From the NCBI GenBank assembly GCA_946479785.1, contig CAMLHQ010000035.1:1-34274 (forward strand): a DNA stretch of 34,274 nt. Direction: 5' to 3'. Source of the stretch: an uncultured Nitrospira sp. (lineage in GTDB: Bacteria; Nitrospirota; Nitrospiria; Nitrospirales; Nitrospiraceae). Both the position numbers and the translations under genes were made by a program. The notes under the pieces were generated by a model that saw only the letters and a list, made by a program, of their open reading frames with translations, did no database searches and was not told the DNA's origin. Below, in pieces: positions 1-8,173 of this stretch (within the stretch, counting starts at the first letter, position 1; the number at the start of each line of letters is the position of its first letter).

Positions 1-6
1 TACACG

Positions 7-567
7 ATGAGCGGTGAGTCGAAGGATGCTTTCTGGGGACCGATTCAGCGCTTCTTGACCGGCGAAAATATCGGCGCCTTGCAGACTGCGCGCTATGCCG
101 TGCTGATTATTTTCCCCTTGCTGGTCGGTTGGCAGACGTATGGGAGCACGGCCGTGAGCGATCAGCCGCCGGCCGAAAACCGCACGATTCACCCGGCGCC
201 TCCCGGCGAATACACCGGCCTATCCAATCCAGTCGCCAAAACTCCTGACAATATCATGCAAGGGAAGGGCTTCTATGCCGCGTTCTGCTCGCCTTGCCAT
301 GGCGGCAACTTTGACGGCAAAGGTCCTGCGTCCCGCGGTTTTAATCCGCCGCCGGCCAATTTCTCGGATCCGACGACGATCGCGATGTTGCAGGAAAGCT
401 ATCTGTTCTGGCGCATCAAGAAGGGCGGCGTCGGCCTGCCGATCGAAGGCATGCCTTGGAAGTCCGCCATGCCACGCTGGGAAGTCGAACTGCCGGACGA
501 ATGGATTTGGAAAATCATTTTGGGCGAGTACGATGGCGCCCATCAATCCCCAAGAACATGGGAATAA
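7..567 (+). CDS. Membrane-anchored mono-heme cytochrome c
   Basis: A 186-residue protein with a short cytoplasmic N-terminus, one hydrophobic segment at about residues 28-42 and a periplasmic domain carrying one covalent heme c motif, CSPCH (94-98). Met155 in the AMPRW context is a likely distal heme ligand. It should pass single electrons on the periplasmic face of the membrane. The next gene starts 24 bases downstream and is an EB_dh-type heme b protein, and the third is a di-heme cytochrome, so these are probably subunits or partners of one respiratory complex. In Nitrospira such trios are found near nitrite oxidoreductase or Rieske/cytochrome b genes; which applies cannot be told here. 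Only six bases lie upstream of the ATG, so the true start could be outside the window. Confidence 0.85.
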   Translation: MSGESKDAFWGPIQRFLTGENIGALQTARYAVLIIFPLLVGWQTYGSTAVSDQPPAENRTIHPAPPGEYTGLSNPVAKTPDNIMQGKGFYAAFCSPCHGGNFDGKGPASRGFNPPPANFSDPTTIAMLQESYLFWRIKKGGVGLPIEGMPWKSAMPRWEVELPDEWIWKIILGEYDGAHQSPRTWE

Positions 568-591
568 CCATTAGGTTTTGACGAGGCTCGT

Positions 592-1422
592 ATGACACGG
601 GTGATGCAGCGTCACATGAAAGAATCAACCATCGCGGTAGCCGCTGTCGCATTGCTGCTGGCAGGAACGGTGCACAGCTTCGCCCAGGAAAGCGTGGCTG
701 TCCGAGCGGTCATGACAAAGGACCCACTGCCGGTCGACGATCCCAACGCGGCCGTCTGGTCCAGCGCGCCGCAAGCCCAATTCCCCATGTCGCCGCAGGT
801 CCACTGGCAGAATCGTATTCAAGAAGTCACCGTGAAGGACTTGAAAGTGCGCGCGTTAAACGACGGCAAACAGGTCGCGGTATTGTTGGAGTATGCCGAC
901 CCAACCGAAGATCCGGCCGATGCTGCGGCACTGGAGTTCATGGTCGGTGACAAAAAGGCGCATTTTGCCCATGGCCAGCCGATGGCGCAAGTGGAAGGCG
1001 GGCCGGTGAACATCTGGTTCTGGAGAAACAAAGACGGCAAAGGCGTTGACATGAGCGCCAAAGGCTTCGGGACGCTCACGGCCCAAGAACATCAGGATGT
1101 GACGGCCACAGGCGCCTACAGCAATGGCACGTGGAAGGTCGTTTTCTCGCGCAATCTTGTGACTGACCATCCTGAAGAAGACACGCAATTGAAACCGGGT
1201 GAGTTCAGCAACATCGCCTTTGCCGTGTGGGATGGCAGAAAGGACGGGGCGGGAGACCTCGTTGAAAAAGGTTCGCAGAAAGCTGTTTCCTCTTGGTGGT
1301 ACTTCCGTGCGGAAGCGCCTCCGGACTATTCCGGGTATCTCTATGCCGCATTGGCCATGGGACTGGCGCTGGCGTTTCAGTTCGTGTTGATCCGCAAACT
1401 GAAGAAAGGGCAGTCAGCATGA
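592..1422 (+). CDS. Ethylbenzene-dehydrogenase-like heme b subunit (NxrC/gamma-type)
   Basis: A 276-residue exported protein. It has a signal peptide (hydrophobic stretch about 14-31, followed by AQE), a beta-rich domain resembling the EB_dh family (gamma subunits of DMSO-reductase-type enzymes, which bind heme b), and a C-terminal membrane anchor at about 248-268 followed by a Lys/Arg-rich tail. In this family the heme b normally relays electrons between an iron-sulfur subunit and a cytochrome c. Cytochrome c genes on both sides fit that role. Met at 592 is favoured by a GAGG five bases upstream; in-frame ATGs at 604 and 616 are alternatives. The stop codon overlaps the next start in ATGA, implying translational coupling. 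It could be a nitrite oxidoreductase gamma subunit or an accessory subunit of a Rieske/cytochrome b complex. Confidence 0.8.
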   Translation: MTRVMQRHMKESTIAVAAVALLLAGTVHSFAQESVAVRAVMTKDPLPVDDPNAAVWSSAPQAQFPMSPQVHWQNRIQEVTVKDLKVRALNDGKQVAVLLEYADPTEDPADAAALEFMVGDKKAHFAHGQPMAQVEGGPVNIWFWRNKDGKGVDMSAKGFGTLTAQEHQDVTATGAYSNGTWKVVFSRNLVTDHPEEDTQLKPGEFSNIAFAVWDGRKDGAGDLVEKGSQKAVSSWWYFRAEAPPDYSGYLYAALAMGLALAFQFVLIRKLKKGQSA

Positions 1423-2444
1423 AGGCCGCAAGACTGCAAGTGATGGGAGCGGTGGCCGGTCTCGTCGGAGTCTGGGCTCTGGTCGCCGGAGGTTGTGCCA
1501 GCGAACAGCAGAAGAAGGGCAAGGAACTCTATACCCACTACTGCATGCATTGTCACGGCGAAAACGGCCGGCAGAACGAAGGCTTCAATTGGTCCTCGAT
1601 GCCGGATCCCAAGCCGAAAGACCTCTCCAACAAATCCGAAATGAGCACCTTCAAGGACGAGGATATCTTCAATACGGTCTCACGGGACATGAAGGATACC
1701 AGCCCCGGCGGTGACAAGATCGGTGATGACGATTTTGCCGTGCCGACCATGCCGACCTTTAAGTACACGCTTTCCGAAGACGAAATTTGGGCGATCGTCG
1801 CTTACGTCCGTACACTGCACGGCATGAAACTGGAGTTCAAGGTCGAAGAACGGAAAAAGGAATTGGCCGATGCGCTCGCGGCCGCGCAAGCCAAGTTCGA
1901 TGAAGCCAAACAGGCCTACGAAGCAGCCGAAAAAAAGGCCAACGAGGAAGCTGAAAAGAAGAGTGCTGCGCTTAAAAAAGACGTTGATGTCGACGAGTCT
2001 GCGTATGCCAAGGAACAGGCGGCCATGGGAGAGGCGAAGAAGGCGCTCGATGCCGCTCAAGCAGCAGTGAACTATTTCGCCACGAGGCCCGGCAAGGGCG
2101 TCAGTGTTGCGCGGCCGGATCTCACGGTGAAGCCGGAGCAAGCCGTCGCCCTCGCGGAAACGGGGAAGAAACTCTATTCCAACAAGTATGGCTGCAACGG
2201 CTGCCACAGCCTCGCAGGTGAAGGCGGCAAGGTCGGTCCTGCCTTGGACCGCGCCGGTTTCCGTCTCAACGGCACCTGGATCTATCGTTGGGTGAAAAAC
2301 CCGCAGGCGATGAAGCCGGAGACGAGAATGCCGGCGCTGGGGTTGAGCGATGCTGATGCCAAGGCCGTGACCATGTATCTGGGCACGCTGCGTGCGCCGA
2401 AAGCGGATGAGGCACCGGCGACCGCGTCCAAGCCGGCGAGCTGA
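1419..2444 (+). CDS. Di-heme cytochrome c lipoprotein with central coiled coil
   Basis: A 341-residue protein starting at the ATG that overlaps the upstream stop; GAAAGGG lies about 8 bases before it. The lipobox LVAGGC puts the lipidated Cys at 26. The first cytochrome c domain has CMHCH (42-46) with Met111 or Met112 as possible distal ligand. The second has CNGCH (259-263) with Met304 in the RMPAL context. Between them, about residues 141-215, lies an Ala/Lys/Glu-rich segment with strong coiled-coil character. The protein probably carries electrons in the periplasm as part of the same complex as the two upstream genes. The helical spacer separating two heme domains is unusual and may set the distance between them or provide a docking arm. 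Confidence 0.85.
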   Translation: MKAARLQVMGAVAGLVGVWALVAGGCASEQQKKGKELYTHYCMHCHGENGRQNEGFNWSSMPDPKPKDLSNKSEMSTFKDEDIFNTVSRDMKDTSPGGDKIGDDDFAVPTMPTFKYTLSEDEIWAIVAYVRTLHGMKLEFKVEERKKELADALAAAQAKFDEAKQAYEAAEKKANEEAEKKSAALKKDVDVDESAYAKEQAAMGEAKKALDAAQAAVNYFATRPGKGVSVARPDLTVKPEQAVALAETGKKLYSNKYGCNGCHSLAGEGGKVGPALDRAGFRLNGTWIYRWVKNPQAMKPETRMPALGLSDADAKAVTMYLGTLRAPKADEAPATASKPAS

Positions 2445-2446
2445 GA

Positions 2447-2495
2447 GCAGGCTGGCGAATCACCCAGAGGATCGCCATACGGCTGACCAGCCTGC
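2447..2495. terminator. Inverted repeat between convergent genes
   Basis: GCAGGCTGG (2447-2455) is exactly complementary to CCAGCCTGC (2487-2495), with 31 bases between. The repeat sits in the 57-base gap between the convergent ends of the cytochrome and prenyltransferase genes. A bidirectional terminator is plausible, but there is no good T-run on either side. Confidence 0.4.
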
Positions 2496-2501
2496 GGAAT
2501 T

Positions 2502-3401
2502 TCACAGCAGAAAACCGGCAATCGAGCCAACCAGAATCGCCGAGCCCAGCCACACATGTTCGTGAAACATGTGGAAGGCGCGGGCCGGCTGAACCGGCTT
2601 TCTCAGTTCCACCACCTGCTTCGCACAATAGAGACCGGCGGCTGTCAGCACCCCGTAGAAGATCCAGTTGATCTGGATGATCCAGCCGGCCATTCCCAGC
2701 AGCATCAGCATCACCGCGAGCGCGACTCCCACGGCCAGCCAGGTAGAGGGTCCAAAGAAGAGTGCGGACGATTTGACGCCGATACGGCGGTCGTCCTCCT
2801 GGTCTTGCAGCGCGTAAATCGTATCGTAGCCGATCGCCCAACAGATCGTGGCGCCAAAGAGGAACCAGGCCGGGGCCTCGATGGTTTCGCGCGAGGCGGT
2901 CCAGGCCATGATCGTGCCCCAGCCGAATGCAATCCCCAACATGGCTTGCGGAACGTGGAGGATGCGCTTGGCGAAGGGATAGAGCGCAGCGAGGAGCAGA
3001 GCGATCGGACTGAGGAGGAGAGTACGGACATTGAGCAGGAACACCAGCAGGGCGGCCAACGTCAGAAGAATGGCCAAGACTATGAGCGCATGCCTCGCAG
3101 TAAGCTCGCCCGACGCAAGCGGACGCCGCTGCGTTCTCGCCACATGACGGTCGTACGATCGATCGGCCAAGTCGTTGAGGACAACGCCTGCGCTGCGCAT
3201 CAGGAATGACCCGAGGCTAAAGATCACGATCAAGTGCCATGGAGGAATGCCGCGCGCTGCGAACACGAGAGCCCAGAGAGTCGGCAGCAGCAGCAGCCAC
3301 GTTCCCGTCTGATTCGAGAGCCGGATCAGCCGACTGACGTTCGACCAGGTGAGGCGGGGTAATTGTGAGGAGGAGAGGATTCCTGGAACCGGTTCGGCCA
3401 T
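2502..3401 (-). CDS. UbiA-family polyprenyltransferase (4-hydroxybenzoate type)
   Basis: A 299-residue, highly hydrophobic protein with about eight to nine membrane segments. It carries both Asp-rich motifs of the family: NDLADRSYDRHVART near residues 75-90 and YALQDQEDDRRIG near 185-200. These bind the Mg-diphosphate of the prenyl donor while an aromatic acid is prenylated in the membrane. The motifs match 4-hydroxybenzoate transferases closely. Nitrospira-type organisms are generally thought to use menaquinone, so the gene could act in a futalosine-type pathway (MqnP-like) rather than in ubiquinone synthesis; this is inference. The start MAEPVP at 3401 is chosen because longer in-frame starts would run into the divergent gene. 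It lies alone on the minus strand, convergent with the cytochrome genes. Confidence 0.85.
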   Translation of the reverse strand: MAEPVPGILSSSQLPRLTWSNVSRLIRLSNQTGTWLLLLPTLWALVFAARGIPPWHLIVIFSLGSFLMRSAGVVLNDLADRSYDRHVARTQRRPLASGELTARHALIVLAILLTLAALLVFLLNVRTLLLSPIALLLAALYPFAKRILHVPQAMLGIAFGWGTIMAWTASRETIEAPAWFLFGATICWAIGYDTIYALQDQEDDRRIGVKSSALFFGPSTWLAVGVALAVMLMLLGMAGWIIQINWIFYGVLTAAGLYCAKQVVELRKPVQPARAFHMFHEHVWLGSAILVGSIAGFLL

Positions 3402-3467
3402 AGAGGCAACGTAGCGGAGAGGGTAGGCCCTGTCAATTCCGGCAAATGCCCCATCGGTTGTGAAGCC

Positions 3468-5426
3468 ATGAGAGATTTCGGTATAAGGATGATTGTGCGC
3501 ACATTCCATTCAGTTCTTCCCATTCAATCCACAGGCCGGGTTGTGCTGTTGTGTGTCGGCCTCTGTTCCTTGGCACTGTCCGGTTGTGGACTCTTCAGCA
3601 GTCGGGACGGCCTGGGAAGCGGCTATTACCTGCCGCTCACGGTACAACTGCGAAATGCTCCGTCTGTCGGGGCCGCTGAAATCACGTATCAAGACGCTTG
3701 CGGTCAACCCCAAACGCTCTCATTTGGCAAGCCGCTCGCGGAAGCGATTACGCGGAAGTCCGGCCGGGTCTTTCAAAAGGTGGTCACCGATGGTGGCGGG
3801 GCGCCCCCCATTGATGGCTACGAAGATGTCTCCGTCGGCATGATCAAGTTGGATCTGGCCATTCCACGAAAAGTCACCAAGAGTTATGCCGCCACGCTGG
3901 CGATCGGATTGGATTTCGCCTATACGGCCGACGACGGGACGGTCCTTTACAGCAAGAAACTTCAAAGCCTCGGGCGCGGCGATGTCGATGTCACCGAATC
4001 GTCCTGTGAGGTCAAAGGGCTCGATAAAATCGCAGAAGATGCGATCGCGAATGTGACCGATGGCATGGCTACACAATTGGGGACGTCGAATAAAATTCTT
4101 GAAGCGGCCGGGGCCCGGAAAGCCGGTGCGCTCCGCGCAACCGGGGGCGCTCCAGCCTCTCCCATCGCCGGTGCGTCCGCTGCAGCGGCAGCTCCGACGG
4201 CGACCTCCCCGTCGAGTGCGAACACAACGGGAAGTTTGCCGGATCAGCCGGCCGCGCTGGTGTTTCGCGCCATCATTCGTGACGAGAATCGCAATCAATT
4301 GCTCCACCAAGGGGAGTTGATCTCGATCGAGATCGAGATCAAGAACGAAGGTCCGGGAATGGCAACCGGCGTGGAGATTCTGGTCAGCGGCCCAGCGGCG
4401 CTGGTCGATACTATTCCAGGGGTGCTGTCCGTCGGAGATCTCACGCCCGGCGACGTGAAGCGACTGTCGGTGGATGGAAAGGTCGGCGTTGTCGCTGAGG
4501 CAACCATGGCCGAACTTGCCTTGGCGCTGCGCTCCAAGTCGACGACCGTGCAATTGCCCTCGGTGAAAAAGTTTCTCGTGGCCATGGTACCGGCCACTGC
4601 TCCGGATGCAGCGATGGTGCCGGTTGACGTCGACGAATTGCCCAAGGCGACGGGAAAGCTCAAGCAACCCAAGGCCGTAGGCATTGCGATCGGCATCGGG
4701 CAGTTCCGTGAAAACGGCATGCAGCGGGTGAAGTTTGCGCATCAGGATGCCGACGTGATGGCAAAATACTGGAACGTCATCGGAGGTGTTCCGACGGAGC
4801 GGATCCGCCGACTGTTCGACAACCGGGCGCTCAAGAACGATCTGGTCGAAACGTTCGAAGAATGGCTGCCCGCGCAGGTCGATCCCACGACGGTGGTCTA
4901 TGTCTTTGTCTCGGGCCGCGGCCTCGTCGAACCGGCCACGGGGGCTGTTTCAGTCATCCCTTTCGATGGGTCGACCACCTCAGGGGGGCGGCTCTATTCG
5001 CTCAGGCGATTGCAAGAGGCGCTGATCAAGTTGCCGATCCAACGTGCCATCGTCATGGTCGATCTTTCGCTGGAACATGCTCCCGGAAAAGATGCATCGG
5101 CTCAGGCCGCGCCGATCTGGCCGCAAGAGGAGCGTGGCAAAGAGCGGATCATGTGGATGGTGGGGAATCGCGCCGTCCAGGAGACCCACTATTTCGACTT
5201 GGGACAGCACGGGCTGTTTACCTATCAGCTGCTGCGCGGACTGAGCGGCGCAGCGGATGTCGATAAGGATGGGACGATTCTCGCGGGAGAACTCTGCACC
5301 TACACTAAAGGGCAAGTCCTGAAAATGGCCCGAGAACAGTTTGGGAATGAACAGGAACCCCTCTGCGTTCCGGGTCCCGGGCAGGGGGCGATGGTGCGTT
5401 TGCAGCCTGTTGCCAAGCTAAAATAG
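3468..5426 (+). CDS. Lipoprotein with caspase-like (C14) domain lacking the catalytic pair
   Basis: A 652-residue protein. The lipobox LALSGC places the lipidated Cys at 40. Residues about 50-215 form a domain I do not recognise, followed by an Ala/Ser/Pro-rich linker (220-258), a beta-rich CARDB-like segment (about 262-372) whose sequence suggests an immunoglobulin-like fold, and a caspase-fold domain (about 402-592). In the last, the strand that normally ends in S-G-H-G reads FVSGRG (480-485), so Arg484 replaces the catalytic His. The strand that normally ends D-A-C-x-S-G reads VDLSLEH (531-537), so the catalytic Cys is missing. The later HGLFTYQLLRGL block (581-592) is typical of the family. 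It is therefore probably a non-proteolytic scaffold or binding protein. ATG 3489 is an alternative start; neither has a clear Shine-Dalgarno site. Confidence 0.8.
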   Translation: MRDFGIRMIVRTFHSVLPIQSTGRVVLLCVGLCSLALSGCGLFSSRDGLGSGYYLPLTVQLRNAPSVGAAEITYQDACGQPQTLSFGKPLAEAITRKSGRVFQKVVTDGGGAPPIDGYEDVSVGMIKLDLAIPRKVTKSYAATLAIGLDFAYTADDGTVLYSKKLQSLGRGDVDVTESSCEVKGLDKIAEDAIANVTDGMATQLGTSNKILEAAGARKAGALRATGGAPASPIAGASAAAAAPTATSPSSANTTGSLPDQPAALVFRAIIRDENRNQLLHQGELISIEIEIKNEGPGMATGVEILVSGPAALVDTIPGVLSVGDLTPGDVKRLSVDGKVGVVAEATMAELALALRSKSTTVQLPSVKKFLVAMVPATAPDAAMVPVDVDELPKATGKLKQPKAVGIAIGIGQFRENGMQRVKFAHQDADVMAKYWNVIGGVPTERIRRLFDNRALKNDLVETFEEWLPAQVDPTTVVYVFVSGRGLVEPATGAVSVIPFDGSTTSGGRLYSLRRLQEALIKLPIQRAIVMVDLSLEHAPGKDASAQAAPIWPQEERGKERIMWMVGNRAVQETHYFDLGQHGLFTYQLLRGLSGAADVDKDGTILAGELCTYTKGQVLKMAREQFGNEQEPLCVPGPGQGAMVRLQPVAKLK

Positions 5427-5475
5427 GCGCTCTTTCCAGACACTCAATTACCCCATTTTGCGGGCGAAATACCGC

Positions 5476-5504
5476 TTGAGGCTGCGGAAAAACCCGTGTA
5501 GGTT
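5476..5504 (+). promoter_or_regulatory. Promoter for tRNA-Thr
   Basis: TTGAGG (5476-5481), a 17-base spacer and TAGGTT (5499-5504) form a sigma70-like promoter. Transcription would begin near 5511, about 13 bases before the mature tRNA 5' end. Confidence 0.5.
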
Positions 5505-5523
5505 ATGGGGCTCCTACCCAGGC

Positions 5524-5599
5524 GCCGGCGTAGCTCAGTTGGTAGAGCAGCGGTTTCGTAAACCGCAGGTCGCCCGTTCAATCCGGGTCGCCGGCTCCA
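5524..5599 (+). tRNA. tRNA-Thr (anticodon CGT), CCA encoded
   Basis: A complete cloverleaf of 76 bases. The acceptor stem GCCGGCG pairs with CGCCGGC. The D arm is GCTC-AGTTGGTA-GAGC. The anticodon stem GCGGT/ACCGC encloses loop TTCGTAA, giving anticodon CGT, which reads ACG (Thr). The T arm contains TTCAATC, and the discriminator base T is followed by encoded CCA. The final 13 bases are repeated exactly at 21249-21261. Confidence 0.97.
5587..5599 (+). repeat. tRNA 3' end copy 1 (possible attachment-site core)
   Basis: GTCGCCGGCTCCA forms the 3' end of tRNA-Thr and recurs in the same orientation at 21249-21261, 15.7 kb away. Integrated elements often leave such a direct repeat. At 13 bp it is short, and no integrase gene is visible. 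Confidence 0.45.
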
Positions 5600-5756
5600 T
5601 ATTTCTAAAATAGTTAACGCTTCTTAGCTTCCCCCCTCCCCCTCCTACTCGCCGTTTCCCTCACGGTTGCATTCGTCCTCTGGTCCGATGACGATACTGG
5701 TCCCCCATCTCACACAGCAGAACGAGACGCCTCCATAGCCATTTCAAGAAGGAGGC

Positions 5757-5786
5757 TTGACAGGGGGAGTATAGAATTGGGAAAAT
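5757..5786 (+). promoter_or_regulatory. Promoter placed for a leaderless transcript
   Basis: A perfect TTGACA (5757-5762), an 18-base spacer and GAAAAT (5781-5786). The predicted transcription start, near 5793, is only about three bases before the ATG at 5796. That gene has no Shine-Dalgarno site, which fits a leaderless message. Confidence 0.4.
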
Positions 5787-5795
5787 AGTTCCAAA

Positions 5796-6629
5796 ATGCC
5801 TAGCCGTCACGCCAAACCGATCGTCGTTGCGCTCGCCACGTTATTGCGCCCGCTGGTGCGCATCCTTCTCCGGCACGGGATCCCATGTGATGTGCTCTCA
5901 GCCGTGGCGCGCCAGGTGTATGTTCATGTGGCGAGCGAGGAGTTTCTGTTGCCGGGCAAAAAGAAACAGTCGACCTCACGAGTGTCGATTCTGACCGGAC
6001 TCTCGCGTAAGGAAGTGCGCCGCATTCAGAGGAGCGCAGATGTGGAGGATCAGGAGGCCAAGGACCACTACAACCGTGCCGCTCGCGTGATCACGGGATG
6101 GGTTCGCGACAAGGAATTCCATGACAAGGCCGGGGCTCCCCTTGCCCTGCCGCTAGAGGGCACGAAGGCTTCGTTTGGAGAATTGGTTCGGCGCTACAGC
6201 GGCGATTTGCTCGTCAGGGCACTGTTGGATGAACTTCTTCGAGTCGGAGCCGTGCGCCGGACGAAGGATGGGCGTATCCGCCTGCAAGCCCGCTTCTACG
6301 TGCCGGAACAGGGTGAAACGGAGAAGCTCCACATCCTGGGAACGGATACTGCCGATCTCATCGCGACGATTGCCCACAATCTCACTCGACAGTCTACGGC
6401 TCGCTTCCAGCGCAAAGTCATGTATGACAACGTGCCGGTGGAAGCCGTCCAGGAATTTCAACGCCGCTCTGCTGATCAAGCCCAAGCCTTTCTGGAACAG
6501 ATCGATCGCTGGCTCTCGCAACGGGATCGTGATGTGAATCCTGCCGTGAGCGGAACCGGACGCAAACGCGTGGGTATTGGCGTCTACTATTTTGAGGATG
6601 ACGTTCAGCCCTCCCAACCAAAGGACTAG
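5796..6629 (+). CDS. DUF6502 family protein
   Basis: A 277-residue, basic, soluble-looking protein. The N-terminal segment with the pattern RPLVRILLRHG (about 18-28), the FLLPGKKKQSTSRVSILTGLSRKEV block (about 50-74) and a C-terminal amphipathic helix region match my memory of DUF6502. The SILTGLSRKEVRRI segment looks like a helix-turn-helix recognition region, so DNA binding is possible but unproven. The ATG at 5796 is the first in-frame start, as a stop codon lies just upstream, and no ribosome site is visible. The next gene, a DUF5666 lipoprotein, begins three bases after this stop, so the two are almost certainly co-transcribed. Recurrent pairing of these two families would suggest that this protein controls or serves the exported partner. 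Confidence 0.75.
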   Translation: MPSRHAKPIVVALATLLRPLVRILLRHGIPCDVLSAVARQVYVHVASEEFLLPGKKKQSTSRVSILTGLSRKEVRRIQRSADVEDQEAKDHYNRAARVITGWVRDKEFHDKAGAPLALPLEGTKASFGELVRRYSGDLLVRALLDELLRVGAVRRTKDGRIRLQARFYVPEQGETEKLHILGTDTADLIATIAHNLTRQSTARFQRKVMYDNVPVEAVQEFQRRSADQAQAFLEQIDRWLSQRDRDVNPAVSGTGRKRVGIGVYYFEDDVQPSQPKD

Positions 6630-6632
6630 ATC

Positions 6633-8066
6633 ATGAAACCCACAACAGTATTTGCCACGCTCGCTGCCGGTTTCTGTGTGCTGACTGCCTTGGCGTGTTC
6701 CGGCGGCGGCGGGGGAGGGACCGGCGCACCCAGCGCAACAGTCACGTCCTCGGTGAGTTCAGGTGCCATTACTGGATTTGGCAGCGTCAAACTCAACGGA
6801 AAGGAATACCAGACTCAGAACGCCTCGTTCGTGGTCGATGGACAGCCGGGATCACAGAACGATCTCAAGGTGGGCATGGTCGTGACGATCAATGGTTCGT
6901 TGTCCTCTACCGGCACCAGGACGGCGACCAGTGTCACTCAGGAAGATGCCGTGGAAGGGGCGATTCAAACCATACCGTCGACGAACGACCGTCTTATCGT
7001 CGTAGGCCAAACCGTCCTGATCGACAACAGCACGGTGTTTGACAACAGCATCGTGCCCCCGAATATCAGTGGACTCGGCGTAGGCAATCTCGTCGAAGTG
7101 AACGGCTTTGTGACAGGCAAAGGGGTGATCAGGGCTACGCTGATTGAAAAGAAAACTCCGCCGGTCATCTGTCAGGTCAAAGGCCTCGTCGAAAATCACA
7201 ATGCCGGCGCTCAGACCTTCACCATCGGAGCGCTGACGGTGAACTATGCCGGCGCGGTCATCAGCGACATGCCGAGTCCGGCCGGGAATGCCTGGAATGA
7301 TCTGCTAGTAGAAGTGCACGGCAGTCCGTGTGATGCCTTAACAACGACCATGAATGCCTCCAAAGTCGAACCGGGGCGGATCGGCGTGGTGAACGCCGAT
7401 GACAGCGACGTGGAAGGGGCGATTACCCTCTTCAATTCGTCTGCCAGCTTCACGGTCGACGGGGTACCCGTGGTCACGAATTCCACCACCATATTTGAAG
7501 GTGGTGTCGCGGGCGACCTAGCGCCCGGTGTCGAGGTCGAGGTGGAAGGGGTGCTGTCCAGCGGCGTGCTCACGGCCAAGAACGTGTCGTTCAGAGATGA
7601 CGCCGAGATAGAAGGTGATGCGGCTACTGTGACGTCTGGAGGGTCAACACCCAATTTGACCGTAACCAGTCTCCCAGGCCTCACTGTGACAGTCAACAGC
7701 CAGACAGTATTCAAAGGTGGTATTACCAGTCTCGCGGACCTCTTCCCCGGAAATCACGTTCAGGCCAGAGGACGTCCGATCGGTGCAAATACGGTCGTTG
7801 CTGCTGAGCTTGAGAAACTCTCTTCCTCCCCACAAGTCATTTTGCAGGGAGCGGTCCAATCAGTCGCCAATCCCAACGTCGCCGTACTCGCCGTTCCCAT
7901 CAACACGTCGGGGATCTCAGACAATAATTTCAAGGCGCCGAACGATGTTGTCATCGGTCGAGCGGCTTTTTTCAGCACGGTCCAGGTGGACACATTGGTC
8001 AAGGCAAAAGGCAGCTGGAATGGAAGTTCCGTGGTCTGGAGCGAGATCGAAATCGACAGTAACTAG
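6633..8066 (+). CDS. Multi-repeat DUF5666 lipoprotein
   Basis: A 477-residue lipoprotein with lipidated Cys at 22 in LTALAC, followed by a Gly-rich linker. The rest is beta-rich and contains several tandem DUF5666-type modules of about 65-75 residues. Recurrent patterns are G-x-I-x-x-F/I-x-S...-V-x-V/N-G, then V-G-x-x-V-E-V-x-G and a strand ending in A-x-x-x-E. The modules look like small OB-like beta barrels facing the periplasm or the cell surface. It starts three bases after the DUF6502 stop, with AAGGA just upstream. The function of DUF5666 proteins is not known. The repeat structure suggests binding or a structural role rather than catalysis. Confidence 0.75.
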   Translation: MKPTTVFATLAAGFCVLTALACSGGGGGGTGAPSATVTSSVSSGAITGFGSVKLNGKEYQTQNASFVVDGQPGSQNDLKVGMVVTINGSLSSTGTRTATSVTQEDAVEGAIQTIPSTNDRLIVVGQTVLIDNSTVFDNSIVPPNISGLGVGNLVEVNGFVTGKGVIRATLIEKKTPPVICQVKGLVENHNAGAQTFTIGALTVNYAGAVISDMPSPAGNAWNDLLVEVHGSPCDALTTTMNASKVEPGRIGVVNADDSDVEGAITLFNSSASFTVDGVPVVTNSTTIFEGGVAGDLAPGVEVEVEGVLSSGVLTAKNVSFRDDAEIEGDAATVTSGGSTPNLTVTSLPGLTVTVNSQTVFKGGITSLADLFPGNHVQARGRPIGANTVVAAELEKLSSSPQVILQGAVQSVANPNVAVLAVPINTSGISDNNFKAPNDVVIGRAAFFSTVQVDTLVKAKGSWNGSSVVWSEIEIDSN

Positions 8067-8149
8067 CGTACGTGCTCAGGCGATGCGAGACGAGTGTGGG
8101 CAAACGATGCTTCACCCGCTTGTCCTGGTTCGACGCCCGTTAATGATGT

Positions 8150-8162
8150 TGTGTAATACACA
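8150..8162. promoter_or_regulatory. Perfect 13-base palindrome abutting a ribosome site
   Basis: TGTGTAATACACA is a perfect inverted repeat around a central A. It is followed immediately by GGAGGT (8163-8168), the Shine-Dalgarno site of the gene starting at 8174. A protein bound here, or a small hairpin in the message, could block translation or transcription of that gene. Confidence 0.35.
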
Positions 8163-8173
8163 GGAGGTGTTCC

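Noticed and set aside
3720..4742. 340-codon minus-strand open frame
   Set aside because: Fully antisense to the caspase-like gene, His/Arg-rich, no start signal and no motif.
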